A stretch of DNA of 64,000 nt from Cycas panzhihuaensis (Eukaryota; Cycadophyta), in the NCBI GenBank assembly GCA_023213395.1, contig CM041465.1, forward strand, positions 42,539,741 through 42,603,740, written 5' to 3'. The position numbers and the translations under genes are program-made. This document shows, in pieces, positions 20,035 through 32,343 of this stretch; the first letter of the stretch is position 1; every line of letters begins with the position of its first letter. Under the pieces are notes generated by a model. That model saw only the letters and a program-made list of their open reading frames with translations, did not search any database and was not told where the DNA came from.

Positions 20035-22532
20035 TGGTGGTGCAAGGTCTGTCCCTAGTAAGATGATGGTGTTCTAGGGGTGGGTCCTCAATAAGACTAC
20101 CAAAAAGATGGCCTGAGGCTTTTAGAAGATCTAATACAAAGCTTAAAAGAGACCTAAATGACCATTTTTGTCCAACTCCTAAGAAGGAGACTTCACTTAA
20201 TAGTGTCCTCTACCTTAATGAGAGTGGGTACGGTGAAAGGTATGGATGTAAAATAGGGTGACATAATGCACCAACCTACACAACTTGATGAAGGAGTTCT
20301 AAGTTTAGAGCTACACTTACAATATCCTTAAAATCCTTCCCAGGGACTACTCTCTTATAATCAGTTCAACTTTTTAAATTTTACTAGGATGTAGGAGAGG
20401 GTAAGTTAATAGAAATAATAGTTTATCTTGTTTGGGTTTTTAGGTTTTGATATTACTACAAGGATACAAAGCTAAGAGAGCAAAATAATATAATCAAAGA
20501 AATAATGAGACCAAACTCATGTCAATCTTTTTATTTTCCTTTTTTTATTTTTTATAAGAAAATCTCAAACAAGTACACTACAAGCTATGCATGCAAGTCC
20601 TTTTTTATTTTATTTTAAACAAACACACTAGAAATTATGCATACAACTCATTTATTATTATTTTTTTTCAATAAACACAATAGGAACTATGCATGCAAGT
20701 CCTTTTTTATTGTTTTTTTTTAAACAAACACACTAGAAACTATGCATGCAAGTCCTTTTTTGTTGTATGCAAGATCAAGGATGCACATGCAACTATGAAG
20801 TGGCTTTCCTACATGCACCATACATGATTTATTTTAAGAGAGATGATGCCATGCAAACAAAATTTGAAAATATTCACATAATCTTTATGTAAATTTCTTT
20901 TCAAAAGAGATTAATCTATATGCAAGACTAGATAATATGCTCTAACCTTGATGCATACAACTAATTCTTTAAAAAAATGATGAAATAATGCATAGAAAGA
21001 TAGAATCTTAAAGGAAACAACTACTATTTTATGATGAGTTTCAGACCTATAAGATGATGAATAAGTCATAAATCTGAACAATAATCATGCATACAAGATC
21101 AACCAAAGGTTCTATCACGATTGGAGTAGTGAGAGCTCCAAAAGGAATCCTTGAACCCAATATAAAAGCTGAAATTAGAGATATTCCAACCAAACAACAC
21201 TATCAACTTTTGATTCTCAAGATGTAAGAGCTAACTTGAAAACAAAAGTGCATGCAATGATATATGCAAGACCAATATTCCTTTCTTATTGTAAAGAGCA
21301 CCTCAAAATGGCAGTTTTCTTTTCATTTGACTAACTTTTCCACAAGCTTTCCTCTAAAATAAGAGCAAAGAAGAAAGCAACAACAATCCAAAGAGGCCAA
21401 ACAATGCCAAATAAGAGCGGTAATCCAACTAAAATATAAGTTATTATGAGAGAGTAGGAAGGAGTAGCTAGATATATGGTGCAGAGATAATCATGCCCCA
21501 CCCTAGTCTATCCTTAAAGAACCCCATAAAGGGCAGTCCTTTCAGCATATATTTCAATTCCAAAAGCCCAAATAATAATCCAACAATAATCATCTAATGA
21601 AAAGAAATAATTCTGAGCTAAAATTACCCTCAAGACAATATGAAATAAGCGTGAAAGCCAATAAGAAAGATCTTACCAAAACCAAATAAGTTTAAAGTAA
21701 AAATTGATGAAGATCCAAAGAGATGAAAGCTTAGACCATTAACAATTGAGTAATAATAGCACAATAGCAAAACTTCTTTAAGATTTCACCTAATAACTTC
21801 AAAAAATCAAGTCTCCAAAAAGCACAACAGTAATCCTCAAGAATTCTCCAAGAAGTTCACAAAATCTCTTAATCAAAGAGCAAGAATCACTTCTTCCTCT
21901 CTAATTCTCAACTCTCTTCACTTCTATATATCTCTCTCTATTTATTTAAAAACTATGATCAATAATCCCTTTATAATACTTTTGGGCATTAAGAGAATCA
22001 AATCCCACCAAATCTGGGTGGTGGCATGTAAAATTTTGGCGCACTAGCTGAGTTTTATATGCATGTAGTAAAAAACATGGGATTAGTTAGGAGGCAAAAA
22101 CAACTCATTACAAAGGTCAAAAAGTGTTTTTTATTGATAAATTAAGGCACAAATAACTTTATTAATGAGGAGAGGGGCCCAAAACATGATGAAACTGTTA
22201 AACACAAGCCTAAAAATGATAAAAAATGGGGTGAAATCAAGGATAAAAAATTTAAAAATAACAAACTTTGAAAGAAGCATAGGGTTAAGTTAGTCATAAA
22301 GAAAAAATTGTTGATATAGTTTACGTCATTGACAGAATGATAGGAATACAAGCCAATAACATCATTCATTACATTTCATCAATCAATAATCACACATCAT
22401 TCTAATAAAATAAAGCCCAATCCATCAAACCAAGTCAACATACATCGATCATCACCAATAAAACCATATAATATTCATTAATTTACCAATATAATCTAAA
22501 TACAACTAAGGAGGCTAAGTTTTAGTGAAACA
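20035..22532 (-). repeat. Tat left LTR (3' LTR)
   Basis: 2,498 bp, direct repeat of 39170-41702. Plus-strand ends TGGTGG and GTGAAACA. The inner end is placed at 22532 because a purine tract on the element strand follows directly; the equivalent right-end text (GATGAAATA) has small deletions. It holds a four-copy minisatellite near 20565. Confidence 0.85.
20565..20765. repeat. Minisatellite in Tat left LTR, four copies
   Basis: Repeats of about 50-65 bases with the core CTAGAAACTATGCATGCAAG followed by CCTTTTTT and a variable A/T tract. The right LTR has five copies. Confidence 0.85.
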
Positions 22533-22542
22533 TTTTCCCCTT
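22533..22542 (-). other. Tat polypurine tract
   Basis: TTTTCCCCTT on the plus strand, so AAGGGGAAAA on the element strand, next to the LTR end. Confidence 0.75.
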
Positions 22543-22719
22543 GGCACCTGAGGCTCCTATTCTAGAAAGAGACACAGGATGGTGAGAGGCAGCAATGACA
22601 TGAGTTTTTATTACTCTAGAGAAAGTGATAAGGACTAATGAAATGCATTGATAACGGGGTATTATTTTTTAAGGTGGAATGAAATCTACACTGCAACTTG
22701 ATTCTAAAACTTCTATTAG

Positions 22720-22895
22720 TAGAGTTACTCGAAAGGACTGGGTAGTCTTAACCAAAAGATGTGTCATTCATATTCCTTGCCCAAAAGGACTGAGCATCTA
22801 TCAAATTACCCAAAAGGATTGGGTATCAACCACGTTACCCAAAAAAGGCTGGCTATTCAACTATATTACCCAAGAGGACTGGGTCTTTAACTAAT
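22720..22895. repeat. Short tandem repeats, GGACTGGGT type
   Basis: About five imperfect copies of a 30-40-base unit with the core CCAAAAGGACTGGGTATCAA. A second related block, with CACAAACTGGATG cores, follows at 22965-23060. Confidence 0.75.
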
Positions 22896-23069
22896 AAACA
22901 TCACTATGTTCATCTTTTCACCTAAAAGAACTAGGTGCCTACTATTATCAAAAACTTACCTAATACCCACAAACTGGATGGAACTTTCACCTTCAAACAA
23001 ATGCTATCTACTACTCACAAACTGGATGAGACTTTATCACCAAACGTCCATAAATTAGATGGGCTTCTA

Positions 23070-23520
23070 ATATACATCTAGTCATAGTTTATCTCTCATT
23101 AACTGAGTATTTGTGAGAAATCTTTTTACCAGAGCAAAAAAGATAGATTGTCATAATTTATATACTCATTAATAGGTGACTTTTCAAAGCAAAATCTTTT
23201 TGTTGGGGTAAAAAGGATGGACTTCCATAGTTTAGGCTAATTAACAGGTGACTTTTTAGAGCAAATCCATTATAGTTTAGCCTTGGTAATTATGTGAGGG
23301 CATTTCAAGGGTGATTGTCATCTTTTAACCTCATTAATAATTGACTTCAGAGGGATCCCTATCATAGTTTAGGCTCATTAACAGGTATAGAGGTCTTGAA
23401 GCAAGGTCTCATCATAGTTTATACTCATCATCAAGGAAATGGAAGCTCAGAGTTATGTCATCCTATCCCAGTTTAGACTCATCAACAAGTACCTAAAATC
23501 TCAGAGTGATTACTTATCTT
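23070..23520. repeat. Imperfect tandem repeats, CATAGTTTAGGCTCATTAAC type
   Basis: About seven degenerate copies with spacing of 60-70 bases. Each has a variant of CATAGTTTAGGCTCATTAAC, then often AGGTGACTTTT and AGAGCAAATC. Confidence 0.7.
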
Positions 23521-25863
23521 TAAACCTTTTATCCCCCCTATTCCCATTTAGATTTGAGCATAGGATGCATTCATTAGTGTGATTTGCCTAATGAAACATG
23601 CAATGATTTTTATCATTTTTTACTTTTTTTGTTTTTTTGTGGTTATATACTTTTTTGGTTTTTTTTGAAATACTATATACATGGTAGTTTATACTCATTC
23701 TAGAGTAGCATGGTTTAAGAAAGACAAGGTTAGGGGAGAAATAAAAACTAGGAGATAAATAAAAGATTAAAATGGGGTAAGTGAAAGGTTTATTTATTCT
23801 ATTTTCATGAACTTAAAATCATCTAGAATATAAACGGTAATAAGTTTATGAAAGTAGAAGATGGAGTAATATAAATCTTCAAAAAGGAAATTCATATAAC
23901 TCACATCATACTCTTGATAGATTATATAAATATAAGATAATCCCACACTCATATAATATATTATAAAGGAATTATGTTATTTAGCAAACAAAACTAATCT
24001 TGCTCAATAAATAACTAACTACCTGAGTATATTGGATTCTTCATTGGCTACTTCTAGGGGCAAGAAGCTTTTAGGAACTTACCCCCTGCCAAGATCCCCC
24101 ATGGCCCAAGATTCCCACATGGGTCTAGCCCTTTCATATATCTCGCTTCAATCTCATACCTATCACTACAATCTCACAACTAATCAAACCTATAGTCTTA
24201 CCAAAATAATAGTTTATACTCATCACAGATTAGTAGTTTATACTCATTCTAGAGTGGTGTGCCCCTAGTTAGAAGAAGCAAAATCAATCAATATAATCAT
24301 CAAGGATTGAGGAAACGAGAGCGTTAGATTTAATATTAAAAGAATATGATATGCACTAGACAGTTACTAAGGAAAATAAGGACAATAATGATGAGGCCTG
24401 ATAATAGAAAGAAAGGAGTCGTGGAGAGTGGACCCGGTACATCCTAACTAACTGATAAACTATAACCTAAGAATCAGCATACAAAGTAATAGGTCTAAGG
24501 TAAAAGTGAGAGACATCTAATAAGGATCCTATACTTACAAGGTATTCAACTTCATTATTAGTTGCCCTAGGTATAAAGAAACCTATGGAAAGGAGTGGAT
24601 TACCTGATTGGTCATAAACAACCTAAGCAAAAGTAGACAGTCCCGGGTTTCCTCTACTACCCCCCTCAGTGAAGATACTCAATGCCATGGGAATGGGAGG
24701 ATCTAAATTAGGATGCTTTGTGATCAATAAAGAAAGGTACAAGAATTAATTAGTAAGGAGATAGTGGTAGAAATAGATCTCTAGCTATAATGAAGTAAGA
24801 AGAAGAAACCCAAGTAAGACAATTATGATCAAAGTGTCAAGTAGGGTTCGATCATAATTGGGGCCATGGTGGACCCAAGCAGCTAGATCTAAAAATCCTG
24901 AATGACTCATCCAAATGAACCCAACCTATAGATAAATAGGTGAGGATGAAGCTATCACATGACTTGCCTCAGATTACAAGAGGATGAAAACAATAAACTT
25001 ACTTTTTACTTTTTTTAAACTTTCTTTTCTTTTTTCTTCTTTTTTTTTTTCTTTGCTTCACTTTTTTTTTTCTTCTTTGTTTTTTTACTTTTCACTTCCA
25101 CTTTTTATAAGAACATGATCATAATTATCTTCTTAAGAAACTCTTCTACTCAACACATCAAGGATTTCTTCTTTTTAATAAAATCTTAAAGGGAAAGGGG
25201 CCAATCTCGTTAAGGAATGAACTACATGAAAACAAAAAAAGGAAAACAAAATCATAGTGTCTCTAAGTGTGAAGAGAAAGTGACATAATGAGTATCTATT
25301 TTGAAGGAATAATAAAGAGAACTAAGGATAATAGAAACAATCAACAATTGGTGGTATATGACTAAAAAGGGAATCCCAAAGTTAACCAACTAGCAAGTAA
25401 AAGTAAGGTATGAATTAACAAGGTAACAAACTGACAAATAAAAGTAAACTCTCGATGAATGAGTGAATACTCAAAGCTGACAAGGGGTGTTTCTCTTTCC
25501 AAGATAAAAGTATAATAAAGGTGGGGGCGTAGGTCCTCTTTTGAGTGTAGGACTCAAAGGAGAACAAGATCCAAATGATGGTAAACTCACAACCAATGTA
25601 AGTGCTAGAAAGAGCACACAACTTACATGATTACATGCTAGATCTATCACAAAAACACCACAATGCTTAAGGAAAGGAATAAAGTATCAGAAAGCAAGGA
25701 AGATTTTTCCCATAGTTTTATCTCATTAGGTAAAGATACAAGTTTCAAAGTAAATGATCTTTTGAAAAGAAGGGATTTACCCATAGTTTAAGCTCATTAG
25801 GCAGCGGTATTAGCTTTAGAGCCATAGTTTATTCTCATTGCGGAGGAAGTCGCGTACATGCTA

Positions 25864-26835
25864 CTAAGCATAAAATATTCTCAAATATTGAGAATTAATA
25901 GATCTCTTGAACTCTAATCCTTCCAATGTCAAAATATGATAGGCTCCATTAGTTAAGTCCTTAATTACCAAGAAAGGTCCTATCCATTTGGGAGAAAACT
26001 TTTGTTGCATATCGTGCAAATATTCCAATTTCAAAACCTTGTCACCCATATTAAACTTTCTAGGCCTAAGCTTCCTATCATGTGTAACTTGAACCCTAGA
26101 TTTAGATGTGACATTATTTTGCAAGGCTTGCAAGTGAGTCTCATCTAACTTCTCCAGCTCTAAAAGGTGAGCTTCCCTTTGGAACTGTTCCTTGGTAAAT
26201 TCCTTCAATGAGACGCATAGAGAAGGAATTTCAACCTCTAATGGTAAAACAACTTCTACACCATAAACAAGAGAGAATGGTGTCATACCCGTAGTATTTT
26301 TTATGGTAGTTCTATAGGTCCATAATGTAAAAAATAAATAAGAGTACCAATCCTTACGAGAAGTAGCAACAATCTTATCTAAAATCTTAGCTAATATCTT
26401 GTTAAATGCTTCCACTTGGCCATTCGCTTGAGGATGATATGGGGCTGATATCCTATGAGTAATATGAAACTTACTATATAGTTCACTAATATGGGGATTA
26501 TAAAATGAAGTTTCATTATCAGTAATAATAACATATGATGTCCCAAATCTATAAATAATATGCTGAAATATGAAAGTAGTGATGATCTTTCTAATAGTAG
26601 AGACCAATGGGATAGCTTCAGTCTACTTTGTAAAGTATTTAGTTGTAGTTAGAATGAATTTATGCCCATTTGAAGATGTTGGAAAGATCTGTCCAATGAG
26701 GTTGAGGCCCCATTGGGAGAAAGGCCAAGGTGACACCATGGATTTAATTTCTTACATAGGTTGATGGATTAAAGTTGCGTGGGATTGGTATTTCTGGCAT
26801 CTCTGAACAAAAGAGTAAGCATCCTTAAATAAGGT
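25864..26835 (-). pseudogene. Tat integrase, core and C-terminal part (interrupted)
   Basis: Inserts Tat cDNA. Reading on the minus strand from 26835: LFKDAYSFVQRCQKYQSHA, which is the end of the HHCC zinc region, then a stop, PWPFSQWGLNLIGQI (first catalytic Asp changed to Asn), HKFILTTTKYFTK, a stop, TEAIPLVSTIRKIIT, YVIITDNETSF (second Asp kept), YHPQANGQVEAFNKIL (Glu kept), then a long open frame from 26607 through WIGPFLVIKDLTNGAYHILTLEG and a C-terminal end near 25864. The open 247 residues are the longest clean stretch of the Tat element. The domain is split at 26835 by GyB; its N-terminal piece is at 33222-33600. Confidence 0.9.
26831..26835. repeat. GyB target-site duplication, left copy
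   Basis: AAGGT, identical to 33217-33221, inside the Tat integrase. Confidence 0.9.
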
Positions 26836-27709
26836 TAATCCAAGAGGATCTACCATATGTCTATAGGATGCAAAAATTGCTAGGCATTTGAATAACTGAA
26901 AGAGATAGGGCCAAATGGTATCAAACTTATATGAAATTTTGTGGAAAGGAAGAAGACACATCCCAATACATGTGTGCAAAAGGTGGGGTTCAAAAAATAT
27001 CATTTGATTAGATTTCAAGCTTTATTTTGTAGAAAATCGATCCTACAACCAAAAGAAAAACTACAAATACATAATATTATTAAATCAATGAAAATGTATC
27101 CAAATGATATCCAAATAAGATAATTTTTTTAGGAAGTGAATGGGACATGTGTTCCTATATGTTTACCAAATTTAAGATGAATTGGAGTTCATTAAGCCTA
27201 GGTACAAGCTACAACTTCTTAGAATTGCATGAAGGCCACTTGGACAACATGCATTCTGGTTGTTAGTGGTTATACCTACATGATTACCACTTGTTACACA
27301 TGCAATTTGGGTTTCTTTCTATAAATTGATCCCTCTTGAGCTCATTTACATGGTTGGAGACTTGGTTCTTAGATGTGAAAGGCACTTGACTTGGGAAACA
27401 TCCTTGGGGAAGCATTTGGAGGGTTAGAGTCTCACTTATTGTATAATTGTATCATCTATTCCTTGTAACTTGACCATTCTTTTGCTAGTTATTTTCTCCA
27501 ACATTAAATGGATATTTTTATAGTTTAATAAAAGTATTAATCTTCTTAATTTTGGAGCAATGGAAAGTATAAATTATTTGGTATAGAATTTCCTTTTGTG
27601 GGCTCATTCTTGTTTTGATGTTATTGGAATTTCTATACTAACTCCCAGGATCTCAAGGAGAAAGGTTGATAGTTGATTTCTTCACCAATTAATCTCTACT
27701 TTGGGATCA
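26836..27709 (+). repeat. GyB 5' LTR
   Basis: 874 bp; partner of 32344-33216. It begins TAATCC where the partner has TGATCC, and ends GGGATCA. Confidence 0.92.
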
Positions 27710-27715
27710 TATTTT

Positions 27716-27727
27716 TTATATTAGAGC
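27716..27727 (+). other. GyB primer binding site (decayed iMet)
   Basis: TTATATTAGAGC, 10 of 12 bases match the TGGTATTAGAGC form; six bases after the LTR. Confidence 0.75.
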
Positions 27728-27843
27728 ATGTGATCTTTGTTGTAGGGACTTGAATGATACAGACAAGGAAAGGATACCAAGAGAAAGGTGAAGCTTTTCT
27801 TGTGTTACAGTCAGCAAGAAGACAAAGAAAGAATCCAAGCACC

Positions 27844-28800
27844 ATGGCTGAAAAAGAAGATGGAGAAATTAGATTTGAGAAGCTTGAGAAGAACATAGAA
27901 GTCTTGATGCAAATGATGACCCAACTTCTATCTCTAGTCAAGGGTAAAGGCAAAGATAAATAAGTTGAAGGAGGATCCACATATGACCACAACCATGGAG
28001 AGGAAGAGGGGGAGACCTTAAAGCACTCATTTGAAGAAAGCAAGGGTACTTAATCTCATCAACCCTTCAAGGTGGAGGCAAAGTTGGATATCCTAACTTA
28101 TGATGGAGAGGTAAATGCTAAAAAGTTGGACCATTGGTCGGATCAACTTGAAACCTACTTCACAATTTATGCTTATAGTAATGCTCAAAATCTTTCATTT
28201 GTTAGGCTCAAGTTATGTAAACATGCATTGATATGGTGGAATGCATATCTGAAGACTCATAATATATCTTCTTTTTCATGGATAGATTTTAAGAAAGTAA
28301 TGAAGAAGCAATACTACCCCATAGGTCATGAGGAAGACCAATGGGTTACTTGGCAATATTTATACTAAGGGAGAGGTGTATGTATCCAAGACTATACTTC
28401 TTTATTTTTTAGGCATGGCATGCTACTTGGTATTAATATGGATAAACATAGCACTCTTATGAAATTCATTGGAGGATTACATGAATACATAAGGAAGGAA
28501 TTAAGGCTTTTTAAGGTTCAATCCATTAGAGAAGCAAATAAAATGGCTATTGCAATAGAAAGTAAAAATAAGAAACTTACATTCATATCTAAAGATTCTA
28601 CTTTTACTTCTAATAAGTATGAAAAGAATCCTAAATTGCACTCATCTAAAAGGCAAGAAGGAAAGAAGAAAATAACTAATTTTATTAAAAGTTCTAACTA
28701 TTCTGAGCATTGTGATAATAGTGATCATATTGAAGCAAAGTGTTGGAAGTTACATCCAGAGCTAAAGCTAAAGCATATCAAGGATATGGAATTAAGAAAG
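27844..28800 (+). pseudogene. GyB gag (decayed)
   Basis: Particle protein. It starts MAEKEDGEIRFEKLEKNIEV, the counterpart of the GyA start, and has a stop at 27961 before the capsid core. The core reads FKVEAKLDILTYDGEV, LDHWSDQLETYFTIYAYS, CKHALIWWNAYL and QYYPIGHEED, then after a broken stretch at 28365-28420 continues FIGGLHEYIRKELRLF and EANKMAIAIESKNKK. The zinc knuckle reads SEHCDNSDHIEAKCWKLHPE, in which the first Cys has become Ser and the Gly before His has become Asp. An upstream ATG at 27754 is in frame but less likely. Confidence 0.87.
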
Positions 28801-29480
28801 AAGGAAAAAGGGAAAGCACTACTTTTTGAGGTTGAGATTCAAAGTGAAGGAGAAGAAGAGAAGGTTACTCTACTTATAAATTATGGAGATGATACTATAA
28901 AGAAGGAACTATTTTACTTAAAGCTTCAAGTAGGAAATAATATTACTAGTGCCATTATAGATCTGGGGAGCCAAAAGAATTTGACCTCAGAAAGTTTGGT
29001 AAAGAGCCATGGGTTGGTAACTACTCATCACCCTCACCCATACCTCTTAGTTAGATCCATAAAGATGTGGAAATACAAATATCAAAGCAATATACACTTA
29101 AATTTTCTATCACTAATGTTTTTGTTGATAAAGTGATATGTGATGTGGTACCATTAGATGTATGCCATGTTGTGCTTGGGAGTCCCTACGTGTGGGATCA
29201 AGATACACTCTTCTATCGAAGGGAGAGAAAGTATCGGTTGATGAAGGATAACAAGGGCTTCATCATAAAGGCCACAAAGAAGTACTTGGATAAGATAACA
29301 TTAATTTCAACCATTCAAGCAAAAAGGATGATCAATGCATGTGGTAAATTCATCATCTTAATGGCAAGGAGAAAAGAAGAGCTAAGAGATGAAGAAGGTC
29401 CTTCTACTCACACTCTTCTTATATCACCTAAACAAATGCAACAAATTGAGGAGTTAAAGACAAGGTATGACATTTTATTT
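28801..29480 (+). pseudogene. GyB aspartic protease and linker (decayed)
   Basis: Polyprotein-cutting enzyme. The active site reads SAIIDLGSQKNLTSESLV near 28950-29005; the usual DSG or DTG is DLG here. A frameshift around 29070-29100 moves the frame, after which VICDVVPLDVCHVVLGSPYVWDQD completes the protease fold. The linker ISTIQAKRMINACGKFII leads to reverse transcriptase. The region is open over long stretches (28420-29136 and 29067-29795), so the decay is mainly one frameshift plus substitutions. Confidence 0.8.
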
Positions 29481-30430
29481 CAACATGTTGATGGGCTAAC
29501 ACCAAAGAGAAAGATAAAGCAAGAAATCACTCTTATAGGAGATGCACCATTGCCTAATGTTGCTTTGTATAGGCACTCCATTGTAGAGAATAATGAGATA
29601 AAGAGGCAAGTTGAGGAGTTACTTAATCAAGGGGTTATAAGACCTTCATGTTCACCTTGTGGATCACTAATTATCTTGGTGCCTAAGAAGGATGAAGGAT
29701 GGAGAATGTGTATAGAATTTTGTGCTTTGAATAAAATTACAATTAAAAATCACTACCCTTTACCTCACATAGATGATTTGCTTAATCAAATTTAGCATGC
29801 TTGTTATTTTACTAAGTTGTATTTGAAAAGTGGTTATCACCAAGTTAGGGTCAAAGAGGAGGACACGTGGAAGATGACCTTCAAAATAAAGCAAGGACTC
29901 TTTGAATGGATGGTTATGCCTTTCAGATTATGTAATGCTCATGCAACATTCATGAGGCTAATGAATGAAGTGTTAAGGCCTTACTTGGATAATTTTGTTG
30001 TTGTCTATCTTGATGACATTTTGATTTTTAGCAACACATGGGAGGAACATTTGCAGCACATTGAAGAAGTTTTGAAGACTATGGATAAGCATCATTTAAA
30101 TATTAATATGAAGAAGTGTGAATTTGGCAAGGAGAACTTGGTCTTCTTAGGCTTTGTGGTTGAAGGAGGAAAGTTGAGCATCGATCCACTCAAGACTCAA
30201 GCCATCCTCAAATGGCCTAGGCCAACAAACACCACAGAAGTGAGAAGTTTTTTAAGAGCTTGTCAATACTTGAGAAAGTTTATTCTTCATTTCTCACAGG
30301 TTGTAGCACCTCTACATGGATTGACAAAAGTTAGTAAAAAGTTTACTTGGGGTTCCAAGGAGGAAGAATATTTTCTTCTTTTAAAGAAGAAAATTTGTGA
30401 AACATCAGTTTTAGTAATGCCAAATTTGTA
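29481..30430 (+). pseudogene. GyB reverse transcriptase (decayed)
   Basis: Motifs in order: [59 protein letters not shown], a stop at 29793, then YLKSGYHQVRVKEED (the usual first catalytic Asp of DL-SGYHQ is not kept; Tyr-Leu-Lys-Ser-Gly is seen), LFEWMVMPFRLCNAHATF, VVVYLDDILIFSNTW with both Asp intact, ENLVFLGFVVEGGKLSI and SFLRACQYLRKFI. Apart from the stop, the reading frame is nearly whole, in two blocks. It copies element RNA into DNA when active. Confidence 0.92.
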
Positions 30431-30842
30431 AAGGCTTTTTGAAGTAAAAGTTGATGCAAGTAGAAATGAGATGGGAGCTATCCTTATTCAAGATGGGAAG
30501 CCTATTGCTTACCATTCAGAAGTCTTCACCCCTCAAGTGAAAAACTACCCAACATATGATCGAGAAATGTTCGTACTACATCAAGCATGTAAGCATTAGA
30601 GGTTCTACTTACTTGGAAAATAGGTTATAGTTCATACTGATCATAAGCCTCTTCAATTTTTGTAAACCCAAAGTAAATTATAGCAAGCAAGACACATGAA
30701 GTAGATGAGTTATTTATAATAATTCAATATTGCAATTAACAACAAAAAGGGATCTACTAACAAAATTGGTGATATATTATCTAGACCACCTTGTTCCACT
30801 TCTTCTTCTGCTTTTGCTTGTAGCTCTCTTATGAGTTTATAG
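30431..30842 (+). pseudogene. GyB RNase H (decayed)
   Basis: Follows RT after the stop at 30429. Pieces: LFEVKVDASRNEMGAILIQDG (catalytic Asp in VDAS), AYHSEVF, NYPTYDREMFVLHQACKH (Glu in DREM), a stop, VIVHTDHKPLQFL (Asp kept), a stop, QARHMK, a stop, and KGSTNKIGDILSRP at the end. At least six stops, most of them TAG or TAA at Gln or Trp positions, but the frame is hardly shifted. Confidence 0.87.
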
Positions 30843-31800
30843 GTGAAGCCAATGCATCATGAAGAGTACAAAGACTTGTACCATGAAGATGAAGCCTTGA
30901 AGGAAAAATTAGAGAACCTAGCAAAAGGAAGACCTTCCCAACTTGCTTGGAAGGATGGTCTACTTTTCAAAGGGGAGCAGCTCTATGTTCCATCAAAAGG
31001 AGACAAGATCAAGTGGCTTAGAGAAGCCCATACTTCTAAAGTAGCTGATCACTTTGGTATAGATAAGACTTTATCAAACTTAAGAAGATATGTTGTATGG
31101 CCAAAAATGTAAAATGATGTAAAAATATATATAAAAAGATGTGTAATGTGTAATACATCTAAGCCTTCTTCTAGAAAATTAGGATTATATACACCACTTC
31201 CTATTCCCACTAGGCCTTGGGAAAGTATCTCCATTGATTTCTTAAAGGGACTTCCCATGACTAGGAAGGGACATGACTATCTCTTTGTTGTTGTATATAG
31301 GTTTAATAAAATGATATGTCTAATACCTTGTAAGAAGACAATCATAGGAACAGGAGCTGTTGAGTTGTTCTTTGAGCATGTATAGAAGAATTTTGGCTTG
31401 CCTTCTTCCATCATTTCAGATCGGGACACTCGATTCCTTTCATCATTTTGGAAGACACTATGGGAGATGATGGATACCAAATTGAAGAGGAGTACAAGTT
31501 TCCATCCTTAAACAGATGAACTAACCAAAGTAGTGAATATAACTTTGGTACATTTATTAAGGGGATATAATTCCAAGCATCCAAAGACTTGGGATGAATC
31601 ATTGGCTTTTCTACAATTTGCATTTAACAGGGAAATGCATGTATCACACTCTAAAGAACCTTTTGAAGTTTGTTTGGGATACTTGTCTCAAAGTCCATTT
31701 GACTGAGTTTTCTATGCAAGTTAGGGAAGGATCCGTTAAAGAGAAGGAGGAGCATGACAAGGCTTTAAGATACTTGGAGAAGATCTAGAGAGTCCACAAA
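30843..31800 (+). pseudogene. GyB integrase (decayed, catalytic Glu codon reads Lys)
   Basis: Zinc region: WLREAHTSKVADHFGIDKTLSN, YVVWPKM, a stop, then CVMCNTSKP with both Cys. Core: WESISIDFLKGLP (first Asp kept), [33 protein letters not shown] (second Asp kept), and HP, a stop, TDELTKVVNITL, where Lys replaces the catalytic Glu. It ends LQFAFNREMHVSHSKEPFEVC. Stops near 31110, 31384 and 31509. It is colinear with GyA integrase and better preserved. Confidence 0.88.
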
Positions 31801-32303
31801 GAAGTACATGATCAACTTCTAAGGACTTAATAAAAGTACAAGGAAAGACATGATAAGAATAGGCAAGAGTACACTTTTCAAGAAGGAGATTTGGTATGGT
31901 TATACTTAAGAAATGAGAGGTTAAAAGGAGAAGGCAAGAAACTCAAACCTATAAGGTATGGACCATTCAAGATTTTGAGAAAAGTAGGTGGAAATGCTTT
32001 CTAACTTGATCTTCCACCTTATATGCAAATATATTCAGTAGTAAATGCTAAACATTTAAAACTCTTTGATCCCTCTATGCTAGATGAGGAGTAGGACCAG
32101 TTCACTTTACCTTCAGTTGATGACTTGTATTTGGAAAGTGAGGAGCCTCTAAGGAAGATTGTATCTTGGAGAGAAAATCCACCAAAACAAGACATAAGAC
32201 ACATGAATCTTTCAAGATTAGAGTAGTAGGACAATTACCTAGTAAGGCTAAGTGGTTTAGTAGGAAACAAGGAGAACAACACTTCCCCTATCTCCAATTC
32301 TAA
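31801..32303 (+). pseudogene. GyB integrase C-terminal region with chromodomain-like tail
   Basis: Continues with YKERHDKNRQEYTFQEGDLVW, LKPIRYGPFKILRKVGGNAF, a stop, and YSVVNAKHLKLFDPSMLDEE, matching the GPY/F module of GyA. After two more stops the tail reads GQLPSKAKWFSRKQGEQHF and ends PYLQF before TAA at 32301. The shared tail with GyA is the strongest sign that both belong to one lineage. Confidence 0.83.
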
Positions 32304-32327
32304 GCCAAATAGGAGTTGGCTATTTTC

Positions 32328-32343
32328 CAAGGAAGGGGAGCCA
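32328..32343 (+). other. GyB polypurine tract
   Basis: AAGGAAGGGGAGCCA directly before the right LTR. Confidence 0.85.

Larger units (their letters stand above)
22543..25863 (-). other. Tat 3' non-coding region
   Basis: About 3.3 kb between the end of integrase and the 3' LTR with no coding motif. It contains layered degenerate tandem repeats (listed separately), a polypyrimidine-rich tract at 25010-25110, and scattered copies of TAGTTTATACTCAT-like words (near 23690, 24210, 24235, 25710, 25785, 25825). Long 3' non-coding parts with tandem repeats are typical of Tat/Ogre elements. Open frames such as 24032-24268 and 25415-25621 are not convincing genes. Confidence 0.7.
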
